Below, piece by piece: positions 1 through 8,176 of a stretch of DNA of 64,000 nucleotides. This stretch comes from JACJYM01 sp965230495 (GTDB taxonomy: Bacteria; Bacteroidota; Bacteroidia; Chitinophagales; Saprospiraceae), in contig OZ246004.1 of the NCBI GenBank assembly GCA_965230495.1, positions 2,976,001-3,040,000 of the forward strand, in the 5' to 3' direction. The position numbers and the translations under genes are program-made. How positions within the stretch are numbered: position 1 is the first letter of the stretch; the number at the start of each line of letters is the position of its first letter. A model generated the notes under the pieces. It was not told where the DNA came from and searched no databases. It was given only the letters and a program-made list of their open reading frames with translations.

Positions 1-425
1 AGTTCTTCACTTGCTTTTGACACTGTATGATCACTGAATACTCTTATCCAAGCCGCTTGTTTAGCAAAAAATAAACGTGCCCATTTATATGGTCCATAAT
101 ATGGCTGATCATGAGGTTTGATATTATGAAGTGTCCACACAAAGGTTACCCCGAAAAAGAGTTTTACCGTAAGAATTTCAAGAATAAATATTGGAAATTG
201 AATCCAAGTCATCCATTGCTCCCTTCTTAAATAATATTGGTGTAACCAATCAATATGTATATAATTTGGTCGTTGAAAAAAGGCTGTTTTAAACAAAGCA
301 AAAAATTTCCCATTTATTCCATGTTTAACTTTAAGGTTATGTTTTTTCTTCAAACCCTCCATCATTAAATATTGGTAAGGATTTTCAATTCCCGCAACAG
401 GTAGGCAAGATATTTTAATGCTCAC
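1..425 (-). CDS. Glycosyltransferase (GT4-like), N-terminal part, cut by the window edge
   Basis: About 141 codons are visible and the 3' part lies outside the window. The start is a GTG at 425-423 that overlaps the upstream TAG stop by one base (TAGTG), so translation is probably coupled. The N-terminus (SIKISCLPVAGIENPYQYLM) and the segment TLHNIKPHDQPYYGPY near residue 107 resemble the N-terminal Rossmann half of GT-B glycosyltransferases, where a WTxHN-type motif is common. Its position at the distal end of the sugar-precursor operon fits a sugar transfer step at the cytoplasmic membrane. The donor sugar cannot be told. Confidence 0.6.
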   Translation of the reverse strand, partial: MSIKISCLPVAGIENPYQYLMMEGLKKKHNLKVKHGINGKFFALFKTAFFQRPNYIHIDWLHQYYLRREQWMTWIQFPIFILEILTVKLFFGVTFVWTLHNIKPHDQPYYGPYKWARLFFAKQAAWIRVFSDHTVSKASEE

Positions 426-973
426 TACAGTAAAAACGGTTTATATGGTTTTCTTTGATTTTGTTTTGAATTTCTATCTCCTATTTTTTTCGCTGGTACT
501 CCTCCTACAATTGTCCAAGGTAAAACATCCTTTGTAACGACGGCTCCAGTTGCGATAACAGCTCCCTCTCCAATAATAACATTAGGCAAAATAGTGGCCC
601 TGTTTCCTATCCAAACAAAATCTTTAATAATAACACTGCCTCCTCTTGTCGTAAAATCTGAATCTTGTGGGTCATGTTCAAGTGTCCATATATTAACTTG
701 TGGAGCAATATCAACATTGTCTCCTATTTCAATTTTTCCGCCTCTACTATCAAATAGACAATTGGGATTAATATTAGTAAAACATCCTACCTCTATTCCT
801 TCTAATTTTCTAACCTGAAAACCCGTCATTATATTCGATTGTTTTCCCACCTTTATAAACATTCTAAACCAACCATGTCTAATTCTGTTAATAGGAATCT
901 TTCCAAAAAAAGAATTTGATATCCATCTAAATAAATGCCTTACTTTTGAAGAACGACTAAGTGTTTTCAACAT
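425..973 (-). CDS. Hexapeptide-repeat acyltransferase (WcaF/CatB-like)
   Basis: This 182-residue protein has a left-handed beta-helix domain over about residues 60-165, with hexapeptide turns such as IEIGDNVDIAP and ILPNVIIGEGAVIATGAVV, and a closing IVGGVPAKKIG motif. The sequence WTLEHD near residue 98 supplies the His usually catalytic in maltose/galactoside O-acetyltransferases. A basic segment of about 45 residues precedes it. It probably acetylates a sugar of the surface polysaccharide with acetyl-CoA in the cytoplasm. It overlaps the flippase gene by 17 bases and the downstream glycosyltransferase by one base. Confidence 0.8.
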   Translation of the reverse strand: MLKTLSRSSKVRHLFRWISNSFFGKIPINRIRHGWFRMFIKVGKQSNIMTGFQVRKLEGIEVGCFTNINPNCLFDSRGGKIEIGDNVDIAPQVNIWTLEHDPQDSDFTTRGGSVIIKDFVWIGNRATILPNVIIGEGAVIATGAVVTKDVLPWTIVGGVPAKKIGDRNSKQNQRKPYKPFLL

Positions 974-2438
974 TTGTTTTGAAAGTATAATAAATTGTAT
1001 AAATAGGATAAGATATCAAAGCCAATGTAAGTAGTATTATTCTAATGATGATATTTAGACTATCTATATCTTCACTTGCCAAAATGGAGAAATTAAATAG
1101 ACTTGCTATTATTATTAAACCTAAGCCAATATAAATAGTAGTTTTATTTATCTGAATATCTGTTACTTCCGTTGATGATCGATAGACAATAAAGCTTACC
1201 GCCCCCATAAGGAATGTATTAATAGGAACGATAAAATAAAGTCCAGTAATTCCAAAATTCTTAATCAGAAAATAAGAAAATAACGCGGAGAGAAGCTGGG
1301 CTACAACCCAAAAAGAATACAATTCTTTCGATTTTCCATGAGACACTGCCATTTTCCTATATGAACTTCCCAAAGAACTAAATATTATCGCTACTACATT
1401 AAAAAGCAGAAATATATAGGCTAAATTAATGTCATTTATATCAAACTTATCTCCTCCCCAAATTATTTCAATTATATATTTTCCCATAAGTATTGTCCCA
1501 ATACAAAGTATAATATTTACATTTATAATATTCGTTATGGTTCTGTTTACCTCATTGGTTACAGACTTACTAAATTGTGCTAACTGAGAATAAGTCGTAA
1601 AAAAAATTGTAATAAACGGTTGGATAAATAATCCCTTAATCTTTGTCGCTAAATTTTGGACATATTTGAAAACGGCAAAAGTACCTTCTGGCAAATACGA
1701 AATACTGGCGGTGAGTACAAAACTATAAATTTGTGTTGCACTTACGTATAACAATGTTCGTTGTATCGTTTTGAAAAACTTCACATGGTCAAATTCATCA
1801 AGACTCATTATAAATGAATATCTAAAACCTCCTTTGTATAACTGTTGAAGATAAAAGGCCAGTTCAATAAATTTTCCAACCAACAATGCAAGAATCAAAG
1901 CCCAGACTCCCAGAAGACGAAAAAGAATCAACAATACAACAATATTAATTATGCTATTCAAAAGCCCTAAAGTTTCCGCACGTCCAAATTTTCTTTCAGC
2001 ATTTAAAACTGTAATAAAAAACGAACTCACTAATTGAATGGTTAAGTATGGCAGTAACATTCTAAACATACTTATTGCTAAAATTTTATCCTGATCTTCA
2101 AAACCTGGTATCAACAAATTGATAAAGTAAGGTGCACTAATGAAAATCGCTAAAATAAGAACAAACCCATATAACAACATCCTATTGATAACCACATTTA
2201 ATCCCTGATGGGCTAACTCTACTCCTTTTATTTTCAATCTATGATATTCTGGTAAAAAAATTTCGGCCAACTGACCGCTCTGTGTAAGAGATGTAACTAA
2301 ATATGCCAGACTTAAAGCACCAAAATAAATTTCAATCTCTCTGCTTGTTCCAAAAAAATGAACTTGTAATATAGAATAAAGCACCCCTAAAATAGCGGCA
2401 ATAAACTTTAAAGAAAATAGTTTTAATAATGTTTGCAT
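957..2438 (-). CDS. Polysaccharide flippase, MurJ/Wzx (MOP superfamily)
   Basis: This 493-residue integral membrane protein has roughly 12-14 hydrophobic segments. Segments such as the FFGTSREIEIYFGALSLAYL stretch near residues 28-48 and a later NAERKFGRAE resemble the MurJ/MviN branch more than the classic O-antigen Wzx proteins. It probably flips undecaprenyl-linked oligosaccharide across the inner membrane. It overlaps the pyruvyltransferase gene by 16 bases in a tight operon. A true MurJ role in peptidoglycan is possible but less likely given the polysaccharide setting. Confidence 0.8.
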   Translation of the reverse strand: MQTLLKLFSLKFIAAILGVLYSILQVHFFGTSREIEIYFGALSLAYLVTSLTQSGQLAEIFLPEYHRLKIKGVELAHQGLNVVINRMLLYGFVLILAIFISAPYFINLLIPGFEDQDKILAISMFRMLLPYLTIQLVSSFFITVLNAERKFGRAETLGLLNSIINIVVLLILFRLLGVWALILALLVGKFIELAFYLQQLYKGGFRYSFIMSLDEFDHVKFFKTIQRTLLYVSATQIYSFVLTASISYLPEGTFAVFKYVQNLATKIKGLFIQPFITIFFTTYSQLAQFSKSVTNEVNRTITNIINVNIILCIGTILMGKYIIEIIWGGDKFDINDINLAYIFLLFNVVAIIFSSLGSSYRKMAVSHGKSKELYSFWVVAQLLSALFSYFLIKNFGITGLYFIVPINTFLMGAVSFIVYRSSTEVTDIQINKTTIYIGLGLIIIASLFNFSILASEDIDSLNIIIRIILLTLALISYPIYTIYYTFKTNVENT

Positions 2439-3511
2439 TTAGATGAGATTGCATTTAGTAAATCTCTTTCTACATTTTGAAGAATTTGAGTTTCATCATT
2501 AAACTTTTCATTATTAAAATTGAATTTACCAATTTGGAAGAATGCTTCTTTATAATCTTGAATATCCGCTAAGGGACTTATCATAATTGGCTCTTTAGTA
2601 AAAAGTTCGCTAGCAAATCTAACTTTTTGATGAATTTCAATTCCAATAAAAGGTGTTTTTAATAGACCAGCTATATATACACTGTGCATTCTACTTGATA
2701 CAACACAATAAACATCATTGAAAATTGAAATAAAATCATTTATCGATTGTATATTGGGATTCCATACCGTCAATTTATTGTTACCTTTTCTAACTTTTTC
2801 ATATATGCATTCGTTCTCTTCTTGTAAAAATACCCAATGAGGAAAATAACCTTCAGTAAATAAAAACTCAGAGAATATTAATAATTCATCGATATGTTTT
2901 TCATACTCTTTTTTATGCTTATATGCCCTTGAACAAATAATAACTTCTTTGGAATCCTTTTTTGCATTTACTGCTAGTTTTATCCCGATACTTAAATCAT
3001 TAGTTTTTACAACTTTTCCAGAACCTTTATTCAGTAAAATTGCTGATTCAAATGATTTAGAATCACGAACTCCAAGGAAATTAAAACTAGAAAGGATTTG
3101 AGAATGAATTGTTTTTGCCCTATGATTTGTATAAGGTCCAATTCCTAAACCTATTCCCATATATTTTGTACCTGTAACTTTAGCTAATCTAAACCTGAGA
3201 ATTGTGGAAATATAACCTTTTACATAATCGACTAAACTTACTTTTTCCCTATAATCAAAAAAAACTCCACCTCCAATATAGAAAACGACATCAAAATTTT
3301 TATTCAAAAATAACGGCAGCTTTTTAGGATAAACTAAAATTTTTAAATCTTTATAATATTGTTTTAGATATGATGGATCAATATTAGACTCAACAATTGC
3401 AATAGATAATTCAACATTTCCAATTTTTTTGAATCTATTAATAGCAATCTGAAAAAGTAAATCGTCTCCAAAATTTTTCTTACCTATGTATCCAAATAAT
3501 AATACCTTCAT
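2423..3511 (-). CDS. Polysaccharide pyruvyltransferase-family protein (CsaB/WcaK-like)
   Basis: This 362-residue protein carries the landmarks of family PF04230. These are an N-terminal GYIGKKNFGDDLLF, a glycine-rich YIGGGVFFDYRE near residue 77, GIGLGIGPYTN near residue 118, and a C-terminal VSSRMHSVYIAGLLKTPFIG in the substrate-binding half. Family members transfer pyruvate from PEP to a sugar as a ketal, although some act as glycosyltransferase-like enzymes. The operon position, next to a flippase and a capsule-type transferase, fits decoration of the repeat unit. Start and length are normal for the family. Confidence 0.8.
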   Translation of the reverse strand: MKVLLFGYIGKKNFGDDLLFQIAINRFKKIGNVELSIAIVESNIDPSYLKQYYKDLKILVYPKKLPLFLNKNFDVVFYIGGGVFFDYREKVSLVDYVKGYISTILRFRLAKVTGTKYMGIGLGIGPYTNHRAKTIHSQILSSFNFLGVRDSKSFESAILLNKGSGKVVKTNDLSIGIKLAVNAKKDSKEVIICSRAYKHKKEYEKHIDELLIFSEFLFTEGYFPHWVFLQEENECIYEKVRKGNNKLTVWNPNIQSINDFISIFNDVYCVVSSRMHSVYIAGLLKTPFIGIEIHQKVRFASELFTKEPIMISPLADIQDYKEAFFQIGKFNFNNEKFNDETQILQNVERDLLNAISSKCKHY

Positions 3512-3518
3512 AAATATT

Positions 3519-5114
3519 TTATTGAGAAAAAATATCTTTCTTGTTTTCTATGCAAATAATAATATTGTTGAAGTTGGGATCATCCATGTATTCTATAATA
3601 TTTCTTTTTCTAAATCCTCTAATATCAGTAGATACATCCTCATAAAACATATTAAAAGGAACTTGATATCTCACAAATAATAAGTAAGAATACTTTAGAG
3701 CTTCTTTTCTATTGTATTGATAATTAACTGAATTAGGTTCAAAATCATCAAGTATTTCAAAATACTCGTCTTTAGATTCGATATCTATGGTAAATCCTTT
3801 ATTTCGATAATGTGTTTTTGAAACTACCATACAGGGTTTATTCACCAATGGCATTTCCATTCCTGCAGTTGTAGTATGAACTATTCCTAAAGTAGAAATT
3901 TCATAAATACTCCAACTATTCACTTTTTCATCAGGCTTAATAATTCGAATATTTTTATTAGGCTTCACCCTTCCGATGATAATATCATAAAATGGCATAT
4001 TGGTTCCGATGACCACTTCAGCAGGATGTATCTTTACGATTAATTGTTTGTCGGGATGTTGGTTAAACCATTCAATAGTTTCTATCACCCATTCTACAGG
4101 ATTACTAAATGCAATCTCTCGTTGGGCACTTGCTGCATCCCAAAGTACATTGGTGAAAAGAGTATAAATGGGTTTTTGAGGATCTAAACCCAAAAATTCA
4201 ATGGTTTTTTCTTTGGTTGTCTCTTTCCCAAAATTGTAAACAAATACATCATCTTTGTGTGAAATACGTGATTCCAGATAACCATTAATTTGTTTAAGTT
4301 CCGAGGGTGTGAGATCTTTATTTTTAACTTTTTCCCATTCTTCAGAAACATCCCAAGAGTCTCCCGTTTTATTCCAATTAAAGACTTGTGAATGTCTTTT
4401 TTTTCCTCGGCCATGAACTAATACTGGAATATTATGCTCGGTCAGGATATTAAAAGGTGGCCCCCATGTACTATAAATCCCATGACTCATAAATACACTA
4501 TCCGGTTTCATTTTTATAACCTCTTTTCCTAACTTATCGGTGATGGTAATCGCTTTTTTTATGAGCGTTCTCTTTTCTTTCAAGCGGGGTAAACTCTCAT
4601 CAATAACACCAACTTTGTACTGCTTCAATAACATAGCCTCTAGAATAGTATCATATTTGTGATCATATTCCAAATGATTAGTATCTCCCACAATTTGCTC
4701 TACGGTATGATATTTAAGGTTTAACTTTTCTAGAAATAATTTTCCATATTGAAAACCTTTTGTTGCTATATAATCCCAATTACTTTCATTGTTGATTTTT
4801 TTCAATTCATGGATAGGCAGAGTATTTTCATCTATAATAAATACAACATCATGCCCTCTCTTTTTTAATGCAAGTCCAATCAACCCTTCAATAAAAAGAT
4901 GAAAAGTACTTCCTGGCAACATTAATAATACAACAATTTTCTGCTTAGCGGATGCAGGTTCAAGTTGGCCTGTAACAAGCTCTTTACATTGAGATAGGAT
5001 TACGCTTTTATTTAAAATAGTATTACCCAAGGTCTGATAACTAAACCCTAACTTATTTAAAAACAAAGCTAAACTGGGGAATACATATAGCTTGATTTGA
5101 TCTTTTAAACTCAT
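3519..5114 (-). CDS. Capsule polysaccharide biosynthesis protein, KpsS/KpsC-like GT-B fold
   Basis: This 531-residue soluble protein has two Rossmann-like halves. The second contains QLIVKIHPAEVV near residue 357, followed by an acidic strand and STLGIVHTTTAGMEMPLVNKP. This layout is typical of Kdo transferase/CDP-glycerol-transferase-like capsule proteins (PF05159 group). The first half includes LPGSTFHLFIEGLIGLALKKRG, a nucleotide-sugar-binding type of strand and helix. It lies directly after the nonulosonic acid synthesis genes, which fits a transferase using a CMP-activated keto sugar. That link is inference. The specific family assignment is moderate. Confidence 0.6.
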   Translation of the reverse strand: MSLKDQIKLYVFPSLALFLNKLGFSYQTLGNTILNKSVILSQCKELVTGQLEPASAKQKIVVLLMLPGSTFHLFIEGLIGLALKKRGHDVVFIIDENTLPIHELKKINNESNWDYIATKGFQYGKLFLEKLNLKYHTVEQIVGDTNHLEYDHKYDTILEAMLLKQYKVGVIDESLPRLKEKRTLIKKAITITDKLGKEVIKMKPDSVFMSHGIYSTWGPPFNILTEHNIPVLVHGRGKKRHSQVFNWNKTGDSWDVSEEWEKVKNKDLTPSELKQINGYLESRISHKDDVFVYNFGKETTKEKTIEFLGLDPQKPIYTLFTNVLWDAASAQREIAFSNPVEWVIETIEWFNQHPDKQLIVKIHPAEVVIGTNMPFYDIIIGRVKPNKNIRIIKPDEKVNSWSIYEISTLGIVHTTTAGMEMPLVNKPCMVVSKTHYRNKGFTIDIESKDEYFEILDDFEPNSVNYQYNRKEALKYSYLLFVRYQVPFNMFYEDVSTDIRGFRKRNIIEYMDDPNFNNIIICIENKKDIFSQ

Positions 5115-5176
5115 TTTAAAAAATTTAGACTTAATGTAGCACGCTTAGTCGAGAATAAATTTAAAATTGGCAGGTA

Positions 5177-6001
5177 TTACCAAGCCGTCCATCCACCATC
5201 TACAGAAATATTAGCACCTGTCATATAGCTCGATGCATCCGACATCATAAAAAGGATCGCTCCTTGATAATCATCTTCGTTGGCCATTCTTTTAAGTGGT
5301 GTAAGATTAGTATAATTGGTTAAGAACTCCTCTGCTTGATTGTTGAACACTCCTCCTGGACTAAGGCAATTAGCCCGAATATTATGGTCGGCTAGGTGAG
5401 TAGCTTGATATCTAGTAAGGTTGAGTAAGGCTGCTTTTGAAGTAGCATATGCGACTGGGGAATTGATACCGGATTGACCATAAATACTTTTATTGGCACT
5501 TACGTTTCCATAAGTAGATGAAATATTTACAATCACCCCTTTTCCGTTTCTTTTCATAGAAGGTAAGGCCGCTTGAGCCATCAAAAAAGATCCTTTCAAA
5601 TTAACATCATGAACTAAATCCCATGCTTCTTCAGGGTAATCTTCAAATCCTGCGAAGAAATTAGAAGAGGTATCTAATTTTCTAGTATTCCCTTTGAAAT
5701 GAAAAACATTGATCAATCCGTAAATATTTCCCAAGGCTTCCTCGATTTTTTTTATGGTATCGATTACTTCGCTTTTTGAACTTACATCAAGTGGAAAAAC
5801 AGATATATTTTGTTGAATATGTTCTTCTGTGATTTTAGCAATTTTGTCATGCGCCATTTCTGTATCAATATCAGCGATGGCAATTTTTGCCCCTGCATCG
5901 GCAAGGATTTTACAGAAAGAAAACCCAATTTGTCCAGCTCCTCCAGCTACAATGATTACTCTATCTTTAAGGTCAAATAACTTATTTACAATGGAATTCA
6001 T
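5177..6001 (-). CDS. SDR-family oxidoreductase (PtmA-like)
   Basis: This 274-residue classic short-chain dehydrogenase has the glycine-rich cofactor motif GGAGQIG near residues 20-26. It also has NISSTYG with the catalytic Ser, PVAYATSKAA with the Tyr-x3-Lys pair, and the usual C-terminal SVDGGWTAW. Together with the upstream Gfo/Idh gene it recalls the PtmA/PtmF-type enzymes found near legionaminic acid genes, but the exact reaction is unknown. Its ATG overlaps the upstream TAA (TAATG), so translation is coupled. A 62-base gap separates it from the capsule protein gene downstream. Confidence 0.8.
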   Translation of the reverse strand: MNSIVNKLFDLKDRVIIVAGGAGQIGFSFCKILADAGAKIAIADIDTEMAHDKIAKITEEHIQQNISVFPLDVSSKSEVIDTIKKIEEALGNIYGLINVFHFKGNTRKLDTSSNFFAGFEDYPEEAWDLVHDVNLKGSFLMAQAALPSMKRNGKGVIVNISSTYGNVSANKSIYGQSGINSPVAYATSKAALLNLTRYQATHLADHNIRANCLSPGGVFNNQAEEFLTNYTNLTPLKRMANEDDYQGAILFMMSDASSYMTGANISVDGGWTAW

Positions 6002-6978
6002 TATATCAATATTTTTTTATTCAGTTGAGAAGATTGATGCATTTCGAGCATTAATTTGGTGTTTAAAATTGCATGATCGGCATCTAAGCTATGCTTAAGA
6101 TGATTATCATTGATGAGTTGAAAGAATGATTTTAGCTCATTAATGTAAAGTTGATTAACATCAAAATCTTTTAATTCTATAATTTCTGGATCAGACTCGT
6201 GTAAAAATATTTTGATTTGATTTTCATGCCAGTTCCAGATTATTTTACCATTTTCACAAAGTATTTTGATGTTGCGATCATAGTCTTTTTGCAAATAATC
6301 AAGATGTAAAGACACTACTTTATTTTCGAATTCAAAGATGGCTTCACAGTTTTCTTCCACTTCGATATCTAACCTCCTAAAATTAGATGCTTGGCAATAA
6401 ATACTTTTTGGATGTCCAAAAAAATACTGAATCAAATCTAATTCGTGGGTAATGGTATTGATTACTCCACCACCTAGTTCTTTTCTAGAGGCATAGCTAA
6501 TTTTGTAATCTTCCCATGGGTGCCAGTAAGGTAAAAAACTACCAAATTCAAAACGTGCACTAAAAACTTCTCCTAATTTTTTGCTCTCCAAAATATCTTT
6601 AACTTTCATCACCAGAGGATGAAAGCGTAACATAAATCCAATAAAAAATACTTTGTTATAAGAGGCTAAAATTTCTTTTGCTTCTTTTAAACCGTCTTCA
6701 TCATGGATAAGCGGTTTTTCCATAAGAATGTGCAAGCCTTGTTCTTTAGCAAACCTGAGACTTTCATTGTGTAGTGAAGTTGGAGTCGCCACAAAAAGGC
6801 AATCAAAATTCATTTTTTTGGCTTCCTCGAAAGAAGTAATTACCTTAACCTTATGTTCTTCTTCAAATTTTTGGTCATCTTTTCTCTTTAAGACCCAAAT
6901 TTGATCGTAACCAATTTTTTTCAAGTTTTGGAGATGTCTTCTTCCAATTGATCCTCCACCTGTAATTAGAATATTCAT
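6001..6978 (-). CDS. Gfo/Idh/MocA-family NAD(P)-dependent sugar oxidoreductase
   Basis: This 325-residue protein begins with a Rossmann motif (LITGGGSIGRRHLQNL). It has the family signature MEKPLIHD near residue 89, and GGGVINTITHELDLIQYFFG in the C-terminal sheet domain that holds the active-site His. The family oxidises or reduces sugars and nucleotide sugars. It is joined by TAATG overlaps to the methyltransferase upstream and the SDR downstream, placing it in the nonulosonic acid block. It is distinct from the WbpB-like paralogue at 12421-13407. The substrate is not known. Confidence 0.8.
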   Translation of the reverse strand: MNILITGGGSIGRRHLQNLKKIGYDQIWVLKRKDDQKFEEEHKVKVITSFEEAKKMNFDCLFVATPTSLHNESLRFAKEQGLHILMEKPLIHDEDGLKEAKEILASYNKVFFIGFMLRFHPLVMKVKDILESKKLGEVFSARFEFGSFLPYWHPWEDYKISYASRKELGGGVINTITHELDLIQYFFGHPKSIYCQASNFRRLDIEVEENCEAIFEFENKVVSLHLDYLQKDYDRNIKILCENGKIIWNWHENQIKIFLHESDPEIIELKDFDVNQLYINELKSFFQLINDNHLKHSLDADHAILNTKLMLEMHQSSQLNKKILI

Positions 6979-7643
6979 TATGTTCTTTTTACAATATAAG
7001 ATGGGGCAGCAGAAAAAGGAAAACGTAATATTTCAACAGGTTTATCGGCAAAGTAGTCATCGACTGCTTTAGTTTCTCCCTCCCAAACTGCATAATCATC
7101 TAAAACTAATATACCACCTTCTGAAAGTAATGGATACATATATTTAAGACAAGTAATACTTGGTTCATAAAGATCTACATCTAAATGTATCATAGAAAAC
7201 TTGATACCCTGATTTTGTTTAATAAATTCAGGAACGGTTTTATTTATATCTCCACATATTAATTCTACATTCTGGTTTAAACCTTTATAGTTCAACACCT
7301 TTTCTAATTGACTTTTTGATATACTTTGATCTCCTGCATTGTTTAAATAGTTTTCCAACATTACTTTATCATTTTCTAATTTGGCTTCAGGAAAAGTTCC
7401 AAATGTGTCAAAACCAATAAACTTTCTAGCTCCAGCCGATTCTAGCATATTTCTAAATGCTAAAAATCTAAGGAATGAATTACCTTTAAACAACCCAAGT
7501 TCAGCAAAAGTCCCAGGGATATTTATAGTTTTTTTATAGAGCTCGTAATGAACAATAGGTTTATTTAACCTAGATACATCAGAGGATAAATAAAAATTAT
7601 TTTCATATTCAAAACTCTTATCAAAATCTGGTAGCGCTATCAT
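6978..7643 (-). CDS. TylF/MycF-like sugar O-methyltransferase
   Basis: This 221-residue protein matches the TylF/MycF/NovP class of SAM-dependent, Mg-dependent O-methyltransferases. It has FAELGLFKGNSFLRF (SAM site) near residues 45-60, then FIGFDTFGTFPE, SMIHLDVDLYEP and GGILVLDDYAVWEGETKAVDDYF, whose Asp pair would bind the metal. It lies two bases from the phosphatase gene upstream and overlaps the oxidoreductase gene downstream. O-methylation of the nonulosonic acid or another sugar of the repeat is inferred from context. Confidence 0.75.
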   Translation of the reverse strand: MIALPDFDKSFEYENNFYLSSDVSRLNKPIVHYELYKKTINIPGTFAELGLFKGNSFLRFLAFRNMLESAGARKFIGFDTFGTFPEAKLENDKVMLENYLNNAGDQSISKSQLEKVLNYKGLNQNVELICGDINKTVPEFIKQNQGIKFSMIHLDVDLYEPSITCLKYMYPLLSEGGILVLDDYAVWEGETKAVDDYFADKPVEILRFPFSAAPSYIVKRT

Positions 7644-7645
7644 AA

Positions 7646-8167
7646 TTATTGGTTTTGTAGTTTATTAATTGATTTTTTCAAAACACTTTCGAATTCATTT
7701 CTTTGTATCAAAAACTTCTCTACAAATGCTCTGAAAGCTCCATCCCCGCCTTTAACTGGGAGTACCCAATCAACTTCTTTTTTCACATAATCAGGTGCAT
7801 TGGAAGGTGCTGCACTTAGCCCCACTTTTCGTAGCAATAAGATATCATTGATATCATCTCCTATGTAGGCTACTTCATTTAAGTTGATGTTTAGCTTTTT
7901 ACAAAGATCATTAGCTATAGCTACTTTGTCTTTGATCCCCATAAACAAATGTGGGATTTTAAGTTTTGCAGCTCTTCTACGAACTATTTCGGTATCCTCT
8001 CCTGTAATTATAGCTGTTGGAATATCCATCAACCTTAGAAAAAGGACACCTGCACTATCTGCGGTGTTAAACTTTTTCCACTCATTTCCAGTATTGTCAT
8101 AAAACATTCCTCCGTCAGTCCAAACTCCATCAATATCAGTTATAAATAGTTTTATTCCATTAATCAT
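7646..8167 (-). CDS. KdsC-like HAD (type C0) sugar phosphatase
   Basis: This 173-residue HAD protein lacks a cap domain. Motif I is ITDIDGVWTDG (nucleophile Asp and acid/base Asp), motif II is IITGE, motif III Lys is in GIKDKVAIA, and motif IV is IGDDINDI. The size and the DGVWTDG form match KDO-8-phosphate phosphatase (KdsC) and the related KDN-9-phosphate phosphatase of Bacteroides. The next gene upstream is a NeuB-type synthase rather than a KdsA. I therefore infer a 9-phosphate nonulosonate substrate. It may still serve the KDO pathway if no other kdsC exists in the genome. Confidence 0.8.
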   Translation of the reverse strand: MINGIKLFITDIDGVWTDGGMFYDNTGNEWKKFNTADSAGVLFLRLMDIPTAIITGEDTEIVRRRAAKLKIPHLFMGIKDKVAIANDLCKKLNINLNEVAYIGDDINDILLLRKVGLSAAPSNAPDYVKKEVDWVLPVKGGDGAFRAFVEKFLIQRNEFESVLKKSINKLQNQ

Positions 8168-8176
8168 CTTAGTCCG

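Noticed and set aside
7646..8167. A standard KDO pathway kdsC
   Set aside because: No kdsA, kdsB or kdsD is nearby and the adjacent synthase is NeuB-type. The possibility is kept only as an alternative.
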